Shown: piece by piece, positions 11,314 to 22,397 of the stretch
Layout of the letters: the number at the start of each line of letters is the position of its first letter
Numbering within the stretch: position 1 is the stretch's first letter
Source: Primulina eburnea
Taxonomy: Eukaryota; Streptophyta; Magnoliopsida; Lamiales; Gesneriaceae
DNA length: 64,000 bases
Direction: 5' to 3'
Assembly (NCBI RefSeq): GCF_022965805.1
Contig: NC_133114.1
Location: 6,344,261-6,408,260, forward strand
Notes under the pieces: generated by a model
Database searches by the model: none
What the model saw: only the letters and a program-made list of their open reading frames with translations
What the model was told of the DNA's origin: nothing
Translations under genes and position numbers: made by a program

Positions 11314-13340
11314 ATGGCTGGATTCGACCCTCAAGATATCAGGAGTGAAATGGCTGCAAGCGCACAAAGAGTGTCGTCTGACACAACACCCATCGCCGAA
11401 ATCGGTGTTACGGGTATGGAAATTGTGGCTGTACCCGAGCAACTGACTCCTTTGGAAATTATTGCCCCGGGTGAAACTGGGAATGAAATCGATGTTGAGA
11501 ATCCACCAGATTTTGAAGCCCTGAACAAAGTATTTCCCCCTGCTCCTATGCCCCGAAGATCAAAGAGACAAGCAGGGTTTGATCCTGACTTCATACCTGT
11601 CAAGAAGCCTCGACCATCTACCTCCTCAAATTTATTGGACCCTGATTTCTCATCAGGAGATGACTCTGCTGATGATGATTTTGAGTTGGTGGCTCGCCCC
11701 AAACCAACAGTTGCTGCTAAAGAAACCGATTCTACCTCAAGTGTTCAAAAGAAATCCCCTGTCACTGTTCCACAAGATGTTGCTGAGAAAGGACCTTCTG
11801 CCGAACCTGAGGAAGATGAACAATCTTTGGCTGAGTTTCTTGCTCAACTTAAAGATGAAAAAGCTGCCAAGAAAAAGGTTCCTGCTGAAGATGAATCTGA
11901 CCCCGAAATGATGAAGGAATTTGAGGAAAATCAGCCTGGAGCTGTTACTGATTCCTCCTCCTCCTCGGTGTCTGATTTTGAGTCTGAGGAACAAGATGAT
12001 GGTGAATCGGAAGATATTGGGTCTGAAGAAAGTGAGTCTTCTGAGGAAGTTGCTGCTGGTGCTGTAGGTGTTGACGAGGATGTTGCCGACACCGAGGACA
12101 ACACGGACTCTATTGACTATGATCTCAGTAAGTCCTTCTCGCCCCAATTTTATTCTGAGTCTGCTCTGGAATTGTGGCCTCTGTTTGTTGAGAGAGAGTT
12201 CATCGAAGAGAAAAACATTGATCTTGCTGCTTATGAGAAATACAACTTGGTTGAGTTTCTCACAACTCGAGGCTACTCTCCACTGTCACCACTGTCATGC
12301 CATACTGCCGTCGCACTGTGTTGGAATTTTACTGTAATCTCCTGGCAAGTGTTGGAGATGAGCACGCAGTGAAGTACGGGAGAGTCTTTGTTCGTGATCG
12401 CATCTACAAATTTTCGCCTTCGGTGATCAATGCATTCTACAATACTCCTGATGTTGAGGAGGGTGACGAGATACCTGACATCCATGCTGTCATTTCTGTA
12501 CTCACTGGTGGCATGACCACAGTGTTCCCTGACCATCCCAAGAAGATGAGTGCTGCCAAGCTCACATCCTTTTAATCTGTCTTGCACAAGACCTCGATCT
12601 GGAATTGGACACCATCAACAAATTCATCTACGGTGACCAGATCGCAGGCCCTTGTGCTGTTTGCTATTGGCACAGGTCGTGCCTTTAACTTTGGGAAGTT
12701 GATATTTCAGAATACACTGCAATATGCTGAAGGGGACTTCAAGAAAACCAAGCTTCCTTACCCCTCGCTAATCTATGCCATCTTGGAATCTCAAGGGTTC
12801 ATTGCGGACATTAATGAAGTATTCTGCCCTGTTGGAGATTCCCTGAAGATTTCACCAGCTTACTTGAAGGGCAACAGAAAATTCGATCTACCTTGGCTGG
12901 TTTCGAGTGTTGCTGCCGATGTGGGTCACACTGCTGGAACAACATCGGATCCTATGTCGGATATGTCTAGTCTGCCCCCTTCACCTCCTACTGGTTATGT
13001 TACATTAGCTATCTCATACATTCGTGATCAAATAGCCTATGGTCGACAACAAATGGCAGTTGCTCGCCAATAGATTGACAATGCTCAAAAGACCTTCGAT
13101 CATTATGAAAACCAAGTGGCAGATTATGAGCTTCTACTTGCTGCGAGTCTCCATTCTGAACAAAAAGGGGGAGAAGATGCTACTGCTGCAGATGTGGCTG
13201 GTCCCAGTGGTGTAAACAAGGCAGATGTTGAGGACGTTGATGCAGATGATGATGAAGTTGCCTCTCTGGAAGATGATGCGGATGTTGCAGATGAGGATGT
13301 GGATACTGGAGCAGATGATGATGCTGGCAGTAATGAGTGA
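11314..13340 (+). pseudogene. SIRE env-like ORF, copy 1 (disrupted)
   Basis: The ORF lies between pol-side spacer and 3' LTR, the place of the env-like gene in SIRE/Maximus elements. It starts MAGFDPQDIRSEMA at 11314, directly after a pyrimidine-rich tract ending in CAG. Order: an acidic, Ser/Glu-rich low-complexity N-terminal half with a basic PRRSKRQ patch, then from about 12150 a folded domain with ELWPLFVERE, EFYCNL, GRVFVRD and SPSVINAFY motifs. That domain resembles the plant transposon/env-like domain family (I believe PF20167). The C-terminal part is again Asp/Ala-rich. Breaks seen: a one-base frameshift near 12272-12290, a TAA at 12573-12575 and a TAG at 13071-13073. I see no convincing signal peptide or transmembrane span, so an envelope role is only by position. 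Confidence 0.75.
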
Positions 13341-13548
13341 TGACAATAATTGTTTGAAATGTATTATGATCTGCTCGTTTTGATCTGAATGTTATACATT
13401 GAATGTTGCAACATCTGTCTCACAACATCTGGTTTTAACTACGCTTGTTTTCAGGGGGAGTCAACTGAAGTTGGCTGAAAGACTAGGTTGCTAACTCAGG
13501 GGGAGTTGAGCCATATAACCATCTCTGACTTGTTTTGTCCAGAAAGGA

Positions 13549-13562
13549 AAAAAGGGGGAGAT
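13549..13562 (+). other. Polypurine tract of SIRE-1
   Basis: AAAAAGGGGGAGAT directly precedes the LTR start TGAAAGG at 13563. Similar AGGGGGAG tracts occur upstream near 13163, 13454 and 13498. Confidence 0.8.
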
Positions 13563-14321
13563 TGAAAGGAATTTAATTCCTTGATATTCTTTCCTTATTT
13601 GAATATCTCTAGTGTTTTGCCTTTCTACATATAAGATTTAATATTCTAGGATTGATATGGTATATGATATCTTTAAAAAGTGATAATATCCCTAAGATGT
13701 GATATCCTTGTTTAAAAGAGTTTGTTTCCTAATAAACTCTTGTTTCCGATGCTTAATAGGGTTTGCGAAGAGATAATATATATAGAGACGAGATTGAGGA
13801 TTTCTGTGTGCGAGAGAGAAAAAGCTGCGAGGAAGAGTTTCTGAGTTCGAAGATATCTCGTGCCATCGTGAATGTGTTGCTGTGAAGTGCTGACAACATT
13901 TGAAGACAATACCTAATCACTGTGTCGATTAGTGTGTTGATTTCTGAAGATTTTTCACTTCTCAGTTGATGCATCCTTTAAGTTTTGGTTGTACGGTTTG
14001 ATAGAAGTATAGGATGCAATTTGTTACTCGCCTTAATAAGGGAGTTGTTTTATTCTTTCACTAGTATTGGTTTTTGTAATCATACAAGTTTTTCTAGTGA
14101 ATTGCTTTGCCCTGAGGCACCGCACAAGTACTTAGTACTTGTGCATAATTTATATCATATCTCTCGTATTGTTTTTCATTTAAGTTATGTGTTAATGTGA
14201 TAAACTAAAATTTCCGCTGCATGTTGTCTTGAGTGTTACAACACCTAAGGACAACACCTACTTACTGATACACGTAACACTTAACCATATTTTCTCATAC
14301 ACTGTGGAAACGGAACTTTCA
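13563..14321 (+). repeat. 3' LTR of SIRE-1 (759 bp)
   Basis: Starts TGAAAGGAATTT and ends AACTTTCA, with TGAAAG/CTTTCA terminal inverted repeats. It is homologous along its length to the 754-bp LTRs at 47298-48051 and 57968-58721, but clearly diverged from them. It contains GAGTGTTACAACACC at about 14230-14244. Confidence 0.9.
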
Positions 14322-14921
14322 GATATATATACATCTTTTCAAATATAGGAAGAACAGTAAATTTAAAAGAAAAGTTGAGGATAAAATTTTATACCAAGCA
14401 TTTTCTTGACAGCACGTGTTCATATCAACATTTTGCTGAAAATATGAGTAAAAATGCAAAACAAACGAACTTGACGAAAATCGGGATAAGCCAATTTACA
14501 TGTGACCTATTTTATAATTTTTCCTTTTGTGTGACTAATACATTCAAGAAAATTTGATAAATCATCCTTGCTACGTGCCGGCCATGACGTATTGTCAAAC
14601 CGAAACAAGAATTTGTACCAATCAGCTTGGAAATTTGATTTCGGAAGAAAAATACCGAATCCACGTAACGTTATCGTAGATTATTTTGTTGGTGTATTGG
14701 GATTGGTTTCGAGCCATTAAAGTTTTTATAATATCGCATCTCATCAAATATTGGAACAGTTGGTTCCATCTTCTTACTTACACTTGTTATATTATACATG
14801 GGTCAAGAAATAGTAGTGGTTGGGCAACTCCCACACCTTACTCCAAATTAACTAAAGATATCGACTTAATGAAAACATACATAGTTTTAGAAAAATGCAT
14901 ATAAATTTTAAAGGTAGAAAC
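14322..14921. other. Intergenic DNA, no gene seen
   Basis: AT-rich, short ORFs only, no recognised motif. Confidence 0.5.
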
Positions 14922-15007
14922 TTGTGTGAGACGGTCTCATGGGTCATATTTGTGAGACAGAGCTCTTATTTGGGTCATCTATGAAAAAATATTATTTTTT
15001 ATGCTAA

Positions 15008-15731
15008 GGTAACATTTGGTTGGGGTGATTGGGTAGGATAGATAATTTTATCCTACTCTATCCGGCGTTTGGTTGGGGTGATTATTTAACCAAGTCAATC
15101 CCTCCTATGAATGATTAGGTTATATTAGATAGGTTAAAATAATACCTCATCACCCGCTAGGATTATTTATCCCACTCTTAATACCTCCTATTTTTCCAAT
15201 TTTACCCTTCTCCTAAATTCAAACTCACCACCACTTCTCGCCTAAAATCAAACTTACCACCACTTCCCGCCACCGACTACCGCCTCCACAACCGCCGCCG
15301 GCCGACCACCGGTCGACCGCCGACGGACCGCCAACCACGGCCGAGCACCGGCCGACAGGCGATGGACCGCCGGCCGACAGCTGTTTAGCGACGGTTTGTA
15401 AACAACCGTCGCAAATAGCGACGGTTTTTTTTCAAACGGTCGCTAAATGTCAAATTTTTTAGTAACTAAAATAATTCAAAACCAGATCGGCTTTTTAAAA
15501 TCCGTCGCTAATTTTCCGGAAACTGCCACCATTTCCGACCGGCCGCCGCCGTCGCGAAGGGGAAGGGCAATTTCGTCTTTTCATCCAAAAATTCAAAATT
15601 ATCCTACACTTAAAAATCTTACCAAACATAATATTATTTTACACCATATATTACAATCCTACCAAAATCATTTTCTTTATCATTTACGTACTAATCATTA
15701 GTTTATCATATTCTTCCAACCAAACGCAGCC
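15008..15731. mobile_element. Harbinger-like MITE with TAA target duplication
   Basis: Ends are GGTAACATTTGGTTGG and, reversed, GGCTGCGTTTGGTTGG, an imperfect 16-bp terminal inverted repeat. TAA flanks both sides (15005-15007 and 15732-15734), as for PIF/Harbinger elements. An internal GGCGTTTGGTTGGGGTGATT block near 15063 repeats the left end. No transposase is encoded. It carries GC-rich CGCCGGCCGACC-type sequence near 15290-15370 and a GCGACGG pair copied from, or shared with, CACTA elements. Confidence 0.65.
15386..15448. repeat. CACTA-type GCGACGG palindromes inside the MITE
   Basis: TAGCGACGGTTTGT...ACCGTCGC and TAGCGACGGTTTT...CGGTCGCTA follow each other, in the same style as 6603-7031. 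A further CCGTCGCTAA lies near 15500. Confidence 0.8.
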
Positions 15732-15810
15732 TAAGAGTATTATTTTTTATTGTGAATATGAGTTGACTTGTTTCACAGATTAGTATCTGTGACGTATGAG
15801 ACTCGCTCAA

Positions 15811-16901
15811 TTTAAAAAAATATGCATAAGTTGAGTGGAGAGGACTCCGTGTCCGATAAAATGGGGGGAGGGGCGAGGAAATAGTGCGATGAAGCAATCC
15901 TCGAACGATGATGCAGGTGGTCCGGTCCGCACGGATTCTTTTCGTGAGGTGAAATGCTTCTGCACATATTTTTTTAAAAAATATTTAAATAATTAATAAA
16001 AAAATTAAACAAAAAGAAATGAATGTTGGGATGATCTGCAATTTTTTTTAAAAAAAATATTTTATTTTGTGTATTTTTTAGGTAATATTTTATATTTTAA
16101 TTATGTAAAAATTTAATTATTTGCAATATTATTTGTTCTTAATTTAAATTTTTACTTAAATAAAAAATTAATATTTCAACGTTATCGCAGAATCATGAAA
16201 TAAAATTATCAAGTAAGACGAAGTTACCAATGTCCTCTAACCATTGAACATGATGTTGTTATCCCTTAGGTTTTCCGAAATTTAAAATGTTAATTAAATA
16301 GAGTTGTTCATCTCTACATCAAGTAAAAATTGCATATTTAGTCATTTGACATAGTTTTGATTTTGATGACCTAACCAGTCAAAGGTTAGTTTTAGTGTAA
16401 TACTTTAGCTTATTTTACATATTAGTCTCTTTTTACATTATTTCACAGATAAAAAAAATATCAAAATCATAAAATAAACAAACTTTATGTACTGAAATTT
16501 GACTTAACTATAAGACAAAGAGAAAATGATTTTTTTTTCAATTAACTTATCTAATTTTGAGTTTTGATTCATTAAATTTTCAAAGTTGGTTCTTTATGCA
16601 TTAATTTTTAATTTTCAGCAATTTTGTTCGAAATGCTAATGTAACATCTGACAAGCCAAATTTTTTTTACGTCACACCAGTGTTTTCTGGCACTGCACCA
16701 TTATTTCATGTGTCCCTTCAACAATTTAACCAAAATTGTCTAAATTAAAAGTTAATAAACCAAAATCAAACATTTAAAATTCAATGGACCGAAAAAACTT
16801 TTTCTCTAAAAGAAACATCAAAACAGATCAACTTACAAGACTGATTCTGTTATTTTCTCATCATACATATGCAAGCAATTTAATTTTTTTATACATTTAT
16901 G
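15811..16901. other. AT-rich intergenic DNA, no gene seen
   Basis: No recognisable coding or repeat structure beyond homopolymer runs. Confidence 0.5.
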
Positions 16902-17047
16902 AGTAGGTCTCTTGTGAGATGGTCTCACGAATCTTTATCGATGAGACTGGTCAACCATATTCACAATAAAAAGTAACATTATTCATGGATTACTAAATAA
17001 AAGATCCGTCTCACAAAATACGACCCGTGAGACCGTCTCACTCAAGT
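16902..17047. mobile_element. GAGACGGTCTCAC-type MITE, complete copy
   Basis: 146 bp bounded by CTTGTGAGATGGTCTCACG and CGTGAGACCGTCTCACTCAAG, so the ends are inverted repeats containing the near-palindrome GAGACSGTCTC. The interior has the (AATAAAAAGTAACATT) block also found in the split copy at 14922. Confidence 0.7.
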
Positions 17048-17637
17048 TTTTGTCTAATATATACAGACACACACTCAATCGAATACTCAAATTGCTTATG
17101 ACTTCCACTAAGTTGAACAAACTAAGAAACTTGTGGCACGTACAAAGGGTGTCCAATTCATTTAACATCACAACATTTTCACCACAATTTGCTGGCCTTC
17201 TGCTTGATTGATGAGACAGTACTCATTAGCCAAGTCTTTTAAGCTTTTCTAAACGTTACCATGTATAAGTAATCAAGGGTTTGGCCATCTGCTCTTACAG
17301 AAAATATATTTGTTCAATGCACCAATCATTCATTTCAACGGCACTGTCACTTTTACTCAAGTAAATAATAATACCTAGCTTGCGTCTCTTCTTGTTCTTT
17401 GTTTTATATATCATCAAAAGTTTGACAATAAGAAAAAAAGCATAAAAAAATTGTACTTTTTAACGACAAAAAAACGTTTATATAATTTACTTTTAGACGT
17501 TATCTTTCGATTTATTACAGTTGTAATAATTTTTTTTTGAATGTTGGTGATTTTAATTTAAAAATTTGATGATAAGATCGTTAAAAACGAATACAAGAAC
17601 GAACGTGGCAATACATAAGGTGTGACTGTGATGTATG
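17048..17637. other. Intergenic DNA, no gene seen
   Basis: No supported feature. Confidence 0.5.
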
Positions 17638-17961
17638 AGGTGTAAACGAACCGAGTCGGTCGAAAAATATTTGATTTGTATTTATGTTTATTGAATTCGA
17701 GCCGAACTCGATTAATATGTTCCAATTTTTTCGAGTCGAACCCTAGCCATAATTATTTTGTTTGATAGTAATATAACATATTTCTATATTAAATAAATAA
17801 ATCTCGAGTATTTATTTTCGAGAAATAGTTCAGATAATAAGTGAACACGTTTAAATCTTTCTAGACGAACTCGAACTTGAGCTTTAATTCGAAACAAATT
17901 CCGACCTAACTTTTTTCTACATTTCAAATATCGAATCAACTCGAACTCATTTAGACCCTAC
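17638..17961. repeat. GAACTCGA-rich repeat with weak terminal inverted repeats
   Basis: The unit starts AGGTGTAAACGAACCGAG and ends, reversed, AGGGTCTAAATGAGTTCGAG, an imperfect inverted pair. GAACTCGA and CGAGTCGA words recur inside. It is probably a small non-autonomous DNA element; no clear TSD. Confidence 0.35.
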
Positions 17962-18763
17962 TCTGATTCGGTAATAATTGAAGGATTTAGGAGGCATATG
18001 GGTATTAAACCAGTGTGGAATGTTGTTTCACAGTGAAAGTCCAGAACTATTTTTAACCAAATTCAACACAATATCTCCACCTCGGGCACCAATTTCATTT
18101 GCGTCAAGTCTTTTGTTTTTTGGTTTTACCATTATCATCGCATATTGTCAAATCAATTTGTCAACTTTTGTTTATTTCCCTGTACAATTAGTTAGCAACA
18201 TGGGATCCGATCTAATATTTGCTAGGGTTTTGATGCGATGCAACAACAACCGAAAGTGAATGGAGGTGAGAAAAAAACAACTAGGTCCATATTTTCGGTT
18301 TTATATAATGATCATTAATTTTAAATTTTTGGGTGAACCTACATGAGTGAGATTAATATTAGGATACATGATCTCCTGAGAAATTCTCGTGCGTCAAGCT
18401 GCTGATGTTGTTTCGCTTGATTTGGTTGACTAGGTGAGTCTCGTAAAAGAGTGACACCAGATTTTAAATGATAATACTATCTCTGCTAGGGACATGAACC
18501 ACATCAATGAAAGGGTAACCCGATATCTAAGTGATATTAGACAACACCAGTAGATAGACACGCACTTCTCCAGACTCATGTGCCTAATAGTCAGACCCAT
18601 TAAAACTCAAGTAAGTGCACTCTAGACTGCCACAAATATAAGGAAATAAAATTACACATTCGCTAACAGCTAAAACTTTTGCCCCAGTGGTAAACATTTG
18701 ATCATAACAAATATTATTTAAAATATCTCGGTTAAATGACTTTTTTTTTTTAAAATCGAAACG
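17962..18763. other. Intergenic DNA, no gene seen
   Basis: A 93-residue ORF at 17978-18259 has no recognisable features and is not called. Confidence 0.5.
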
Positions 18764-18768
18764 ATTAA

Positions 18769-19013
18769 TGTTAAAGTGCACATAGATCATGCAACTGAAG
18801 CTTAATTGATCGATGATCGTGATGAATGAAGATGAACAGAAAATGCTTCTTAGCTCAGAAGTGAGAGAAATTTTTATTCGAGAGAGTTTATTATGCACAT
18901 GGTGGGTCTATTTATATATGTACAAGAAGTAAGTAAAGTCAACTAACTAGTCAACAATGTAGTCTAACAATTAATGAACCAACAGTATGCTAATCAGATT
19001 ACAGTGTGTAACA
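18769..19013 (-). repeat. 3' LTR of the Ale-like element
   Basis: Runs from TGTTAAAGTGC to CAGTGTGTAACA. Adjacent at 19014-19023 is the polypurine tract (GGGGGGA on the minus strand). Confidence 0.92.
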
Positions 19014-19020
19014 TCCCCCC

Positions 19021-20076
19021 TCAAGCTTGGATTATATTGAGCAGACCAATCTTGGACATCAGAAAACGATGTTGATCAGAGCTCAATGCCTTAGTAAACA
19101 CATCTGCGAGTTGACAGTGTGTAGAAACATGAGATGTAGCAATGACGTGATCACGAATTTTGTCACGGATGAAGTGACAATCAACCTCGATATGTTTTGT
19201 ACGTTCATGATATAATGGATTAGTAGCGATGTGGAGAGCCGCCTGATTATCACAATGAAGCATAGTAGGGCTGCTAAAAGAAAGACCCATGTCTGTTAGG
19301 AGACTACGCAACCATACGATTTCACATGCAGTGAAGGCCATTGATCTATATTCGGCTTCCGCAGAAGATCGAGAAACCGTGCTTTGTTTCTTGGACTTCC
19401 ATGAGATCGGAGAGTTACCGAGTTTAATAAAATACCCAGAAATAGACTTACAACTCATGGGACAAGATGCCCAGTCCGAATCACAATAAGCATACAGGTT
19501 GAAGTCACAGGAAGCTGATAAGAAAAGACCCATTCCAGGAGATTCTTTCAGATAGCCAATAACTCGTTCTGTTGCACGCATGTGAGATGATTTTGGAGCT
19601 TGCATGAATTGACTGAGATGCTGGACAGCAAAACAGATGTCAGGACGGGTAATGGTGAGATAGATGAGGCGCCCAATAAGCCTTTGAAAAACCGTAGGAT
19701 CAGGGAGAAGTGGATCAGTGGCAGAGGGAGCTTGCGTGGAGGCTAAGCTCGCATAAAAAACAGAGGAAGTTAACTTGAGGTGTTGTTCCATCGGAGTAGA
19801 ATATGGCTTACAACCAGCCATGCCAGTATCTGAAATCAATTCCAAGGCATATTTACGCTGATTCAAACAAATCCCTTGCATAGACCGAGCAACTTCGAGC
19901 CCCAAAAAATACTTGAGAGGGCCAAGATCCTTGATAGCAAACTTGGAATGAAGATAAGACTTCAAAGCAACAATAGACTCATGATCATTGCCGGAAATAA
20001 CAATGTCATCCACATAAACTAAAAGGATGGTAATATGGGAAGCACGTCGCTTGATGAATAGGGAGTGATCATGCAC
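19021..20076 (-). pseudogene. Ale-like pol: C-terminal reverse transcriptase and RNase H
   Basis: The piece opens shortly before the RT catalytic YVDD (residues 21-24 of this frame), followed by DLGPLKYFLGLEV. It then runs into RNase H with YCDSDWASC, SSAEAEYRSM, CDNQAALHI and HIEVDCHFIRD, and the polyprotein stops at 19021, just before the polypurine tract. These residues are the conserved RT and RNase H motifs of copia elements. It is in the same frame as the upstream piece at 20194 but is separated from it by two nonsense codons near 20090 and 20191. The RNase H itself looks intact. Confidence 0.85.
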
Positions 20077-20193
20077 CGACTGTGTAAAACCATATTAAAT
20101 CATCACAGAACAAAACTTCGAATTCCATTGACGAGAAGCTTGCTTTAACCCATATAAAGACTTCAATAATTTGCAAGAAAAATTCTTTTTTTG

Positions 20194-21171
20194 TCATTCA
20201 AAACCTGGAGGAATTGACATATATATATCCTCGGTGAGATCACCTTGTAAGAAGGCATTAGTGACGTCCATCTGATATAAAGGCCATCGTTTGGCAGCAG
20301 CGATGGACAAGAGGCATCGAACCGTGACTATTTTTGCAACAGGGGAAAAAGTGTCATGATAATCTATCCCATATTGTTGAGTATATCCTTTAACCACAAG
20401 TCGTGCTTTGAATTTGTTAACACTTCCATCCGCATTATACTTAATATTATAAACCCAACGACATCCAATAGGTTTCTTGCCCGGAGGAAGTGGCACAATT
20501 GCCCAAGTTTTGTTGGCCTCAAGAGCTTCAATCTCAGCCGCCATAGCCTGCTGCCATCTTGGATCAGAAGAAGCCTCTTTAAAATAGGTGGGTTCGGAAA
20601 ATTGAGAGATGGATGCAAGATATGAGTGATAACGTGCAGAAATGGTACTATAACCAAGAAATTTGGATAAGTCATATGGTATGTTGGAAGAAGATGGGCT
20701 GGAGACAGTAGAGCAAACAAAATCTCTAGTCCAATTGGGTGGTTTAGACTTTCTGATTGAACGCCGAGGTTCTAGAGGATTAGAAGAAATGGGTGGTGAG
20801 CTAGATAATGGGATGGACAGTGGGAGAGATGGAGCATCTTCTTCAAAATTCAGTGTTGCAGAAGGTGGAAATAAGGCAGAAGATTTAGAGATGTTGGCAA
20901 GAGGAAAAATATGTTCATGAAACACCACGTCCTGTGATACAGTAAATTTGTTAGTGGTAGGATCAAGAAGCTTGAACCCTTTTTGGTGAGGTGGGTAACC
21001 AATGAAAACATATGGCTTAGCACGAACATCAAATTTGTTAGTTGTTCGAAGGTTTTTTGCAAAACAAAGACAACCAAACACTTTAATGTGATCAAAGGAA
21101 TGGACTTTATTGAAAAGGGCTTCAAAAGGTGTTTTATTTTCAAGGAGTGGAGTTGGGGTGCGATTGATCAA
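20194..21171 (-). pseudogene. Ale-like pol: integrase C-terminus and N-terminal reverse transcriptase
   Basis: The frame starts with the integrase C-terminal region ([39 protein letters not shown]) and a Ser/Pro-rich linker. RT then begins with [44 protein letters not shown] and [14 protein letters not shown]. The order and spacing are normal for copia pol. It ends at a TGA (about 20191) that interrupts RT right after the PPGFE motif. The preceding piece (21193-21477) is in the same frame, split off by a TAA at about 21190-21192. Confidence 0.85.
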
Positions 21172-21192
21172 GTATGCGGCATGTAGAATGCA

Positions 21193-22365
21193 TTAAACCC
21201 AATAAACATCAGGGATGGATCCTTGAAATTTGAGAGCACAAGCCACATTAAGAATATGACGGTGTTTGCGCTCAACTATCCCATTTTGTTGTGGTCTATA
21301 GGGACATGAACTTTGATGAATGACACCAAGAGTATTGAAGAAATCATTACAGTCATTGTTAAAAAATTCGGAACCATTGTCCGAACGAACATGCTGGATT
21401 TGGGTATGGAAGTGAGTTGACACAAAGGCGGAAAATTGTTTCAAGATACGAAGAGTTTCTGTTTTAAATTGCATCAAGAATACCCATACGCATCTCGAAA
21501 AATCATCAACTAAAGTAAGAAAATATTGAGCACCTTCATGAGTGGGGTGGCGATGAGGACCCTATATGTCCATGTGAACAAGATGAAAAATATGAGGAGA
21601 TTTGTGCCTCTCGACAGATGGAAAGACCTTTCTGGTTTGTTTAGCCATTGGACATATATCACAGTGTTGTGTAAGGTGATTTTGTGTAATAAAGGGTAGG
21701 CATCTCAGTCGTGCAACAGACATGTGATCAAATCTTCTATGCCAAAGATCAATGTTATTATTAAGAGATGAAGAAACATTACAAGCTGGTAACTTTTTGA
21801 TTAAAGAAGAAACTTGAGTACAGGAAGGATCAGTGAGGCGATTATTTTGCACAACTAATGAGGAAGGATTGACAACTAATGAGGAAGGATTGACAAGGTA
21901 ATACAAGCCATCTTTCATTCTACCAATCCCCATTATCTTCTCGGTCAAGAGTGCCTGAAACAAACAAAAAGTTGGATAGAACACCACACAACACTGGTTA
22001 TCTTTGGTGAATTTAGATATTGATAGAAGATTGAATTTGAAATCAGGGAGATGAAGAACATTTGGCAATGTACAAGAGGATGATAATGGAATTGAACCAG
22101 TGGAAATTATGGGGGTAGAATTACCATTGGGGAGACGAACTGATCCAGTGGATGCAGGGCATGGTTGAGGATTTTGAAGGCCATTAGAGGTACCTGAAAT
22201 ATGAGCATCTGCACCACTATCCAATATCCAATCATGAACAACAGAAATGGACATCAAGCTTATAACTGTACCTGCTAAATTTGCTGAATGTTCTTGCGGA
22301 ATAGTAGAGTTCTCAAGCAATTGAAGTATCTGTGCATATTGAGCAGGTGTAAAGGTGATTCCCAA
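21193..22365 (-). pseudogene. Ale-like protease and integrase core
   Basis: The protease active site ILDSGADAHISG lies near residue 49 of the frame starting at 22365. The integrase zinc-binding region follows, with LWHRRFDHM and CDICPMAKQ, and then the catalytic core: an HMDI aspartate, VRSDNGSEF, and NGIVERKHRH carrying the glutamate. A TAG at about 21559-21561 interrupts the core directly after the first catalytic Asp. The segment is frameshifted relative to gag, near 22366-22397. The integrase would insert the cDNA into chromosomes; this copy cannot make it. Confidence 0.85.
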
Positions 22366-22397
22366 AGCATCAGTAGTTGCAACAGATGTATCACTGA

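Larger units (their letters stand above)
10283..14321 (+). mobile_element. SIRE-type Ty1/copia element, 5'-truncated (SIRE-1)
   Basis: Sequence is collinear with the fuller element at 51352-58721. It has the spacer after RNase H, the 78-bp direct repeat, an env-like ORF, polypurine tracts and a 759-bp 3' LTR. The 5' LTR, gag and pol are absent; homology begins abruptly at GGACAACACTCAGC near 10283. The junction with the CACTA element carries no LTR end, which points to deletion or recombination rather than clean insertion. Confidence 0.85.
14922..15810. mobile_element. GAGACGGTCTCAC-type MITE, split by a second MITE
   Basis: The left part (14922-15007) begins TGTGAGACGGTCTCATGG and the right part (15732-15810) resumes with the same family sequence and ends ATGAGACTCGCTC. 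Together they match the layout of the uninterrupted 146-bp copy at 16902-17047. The 724-bp interruption is the Harbinger-like MITE. Confidence 0.7.
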
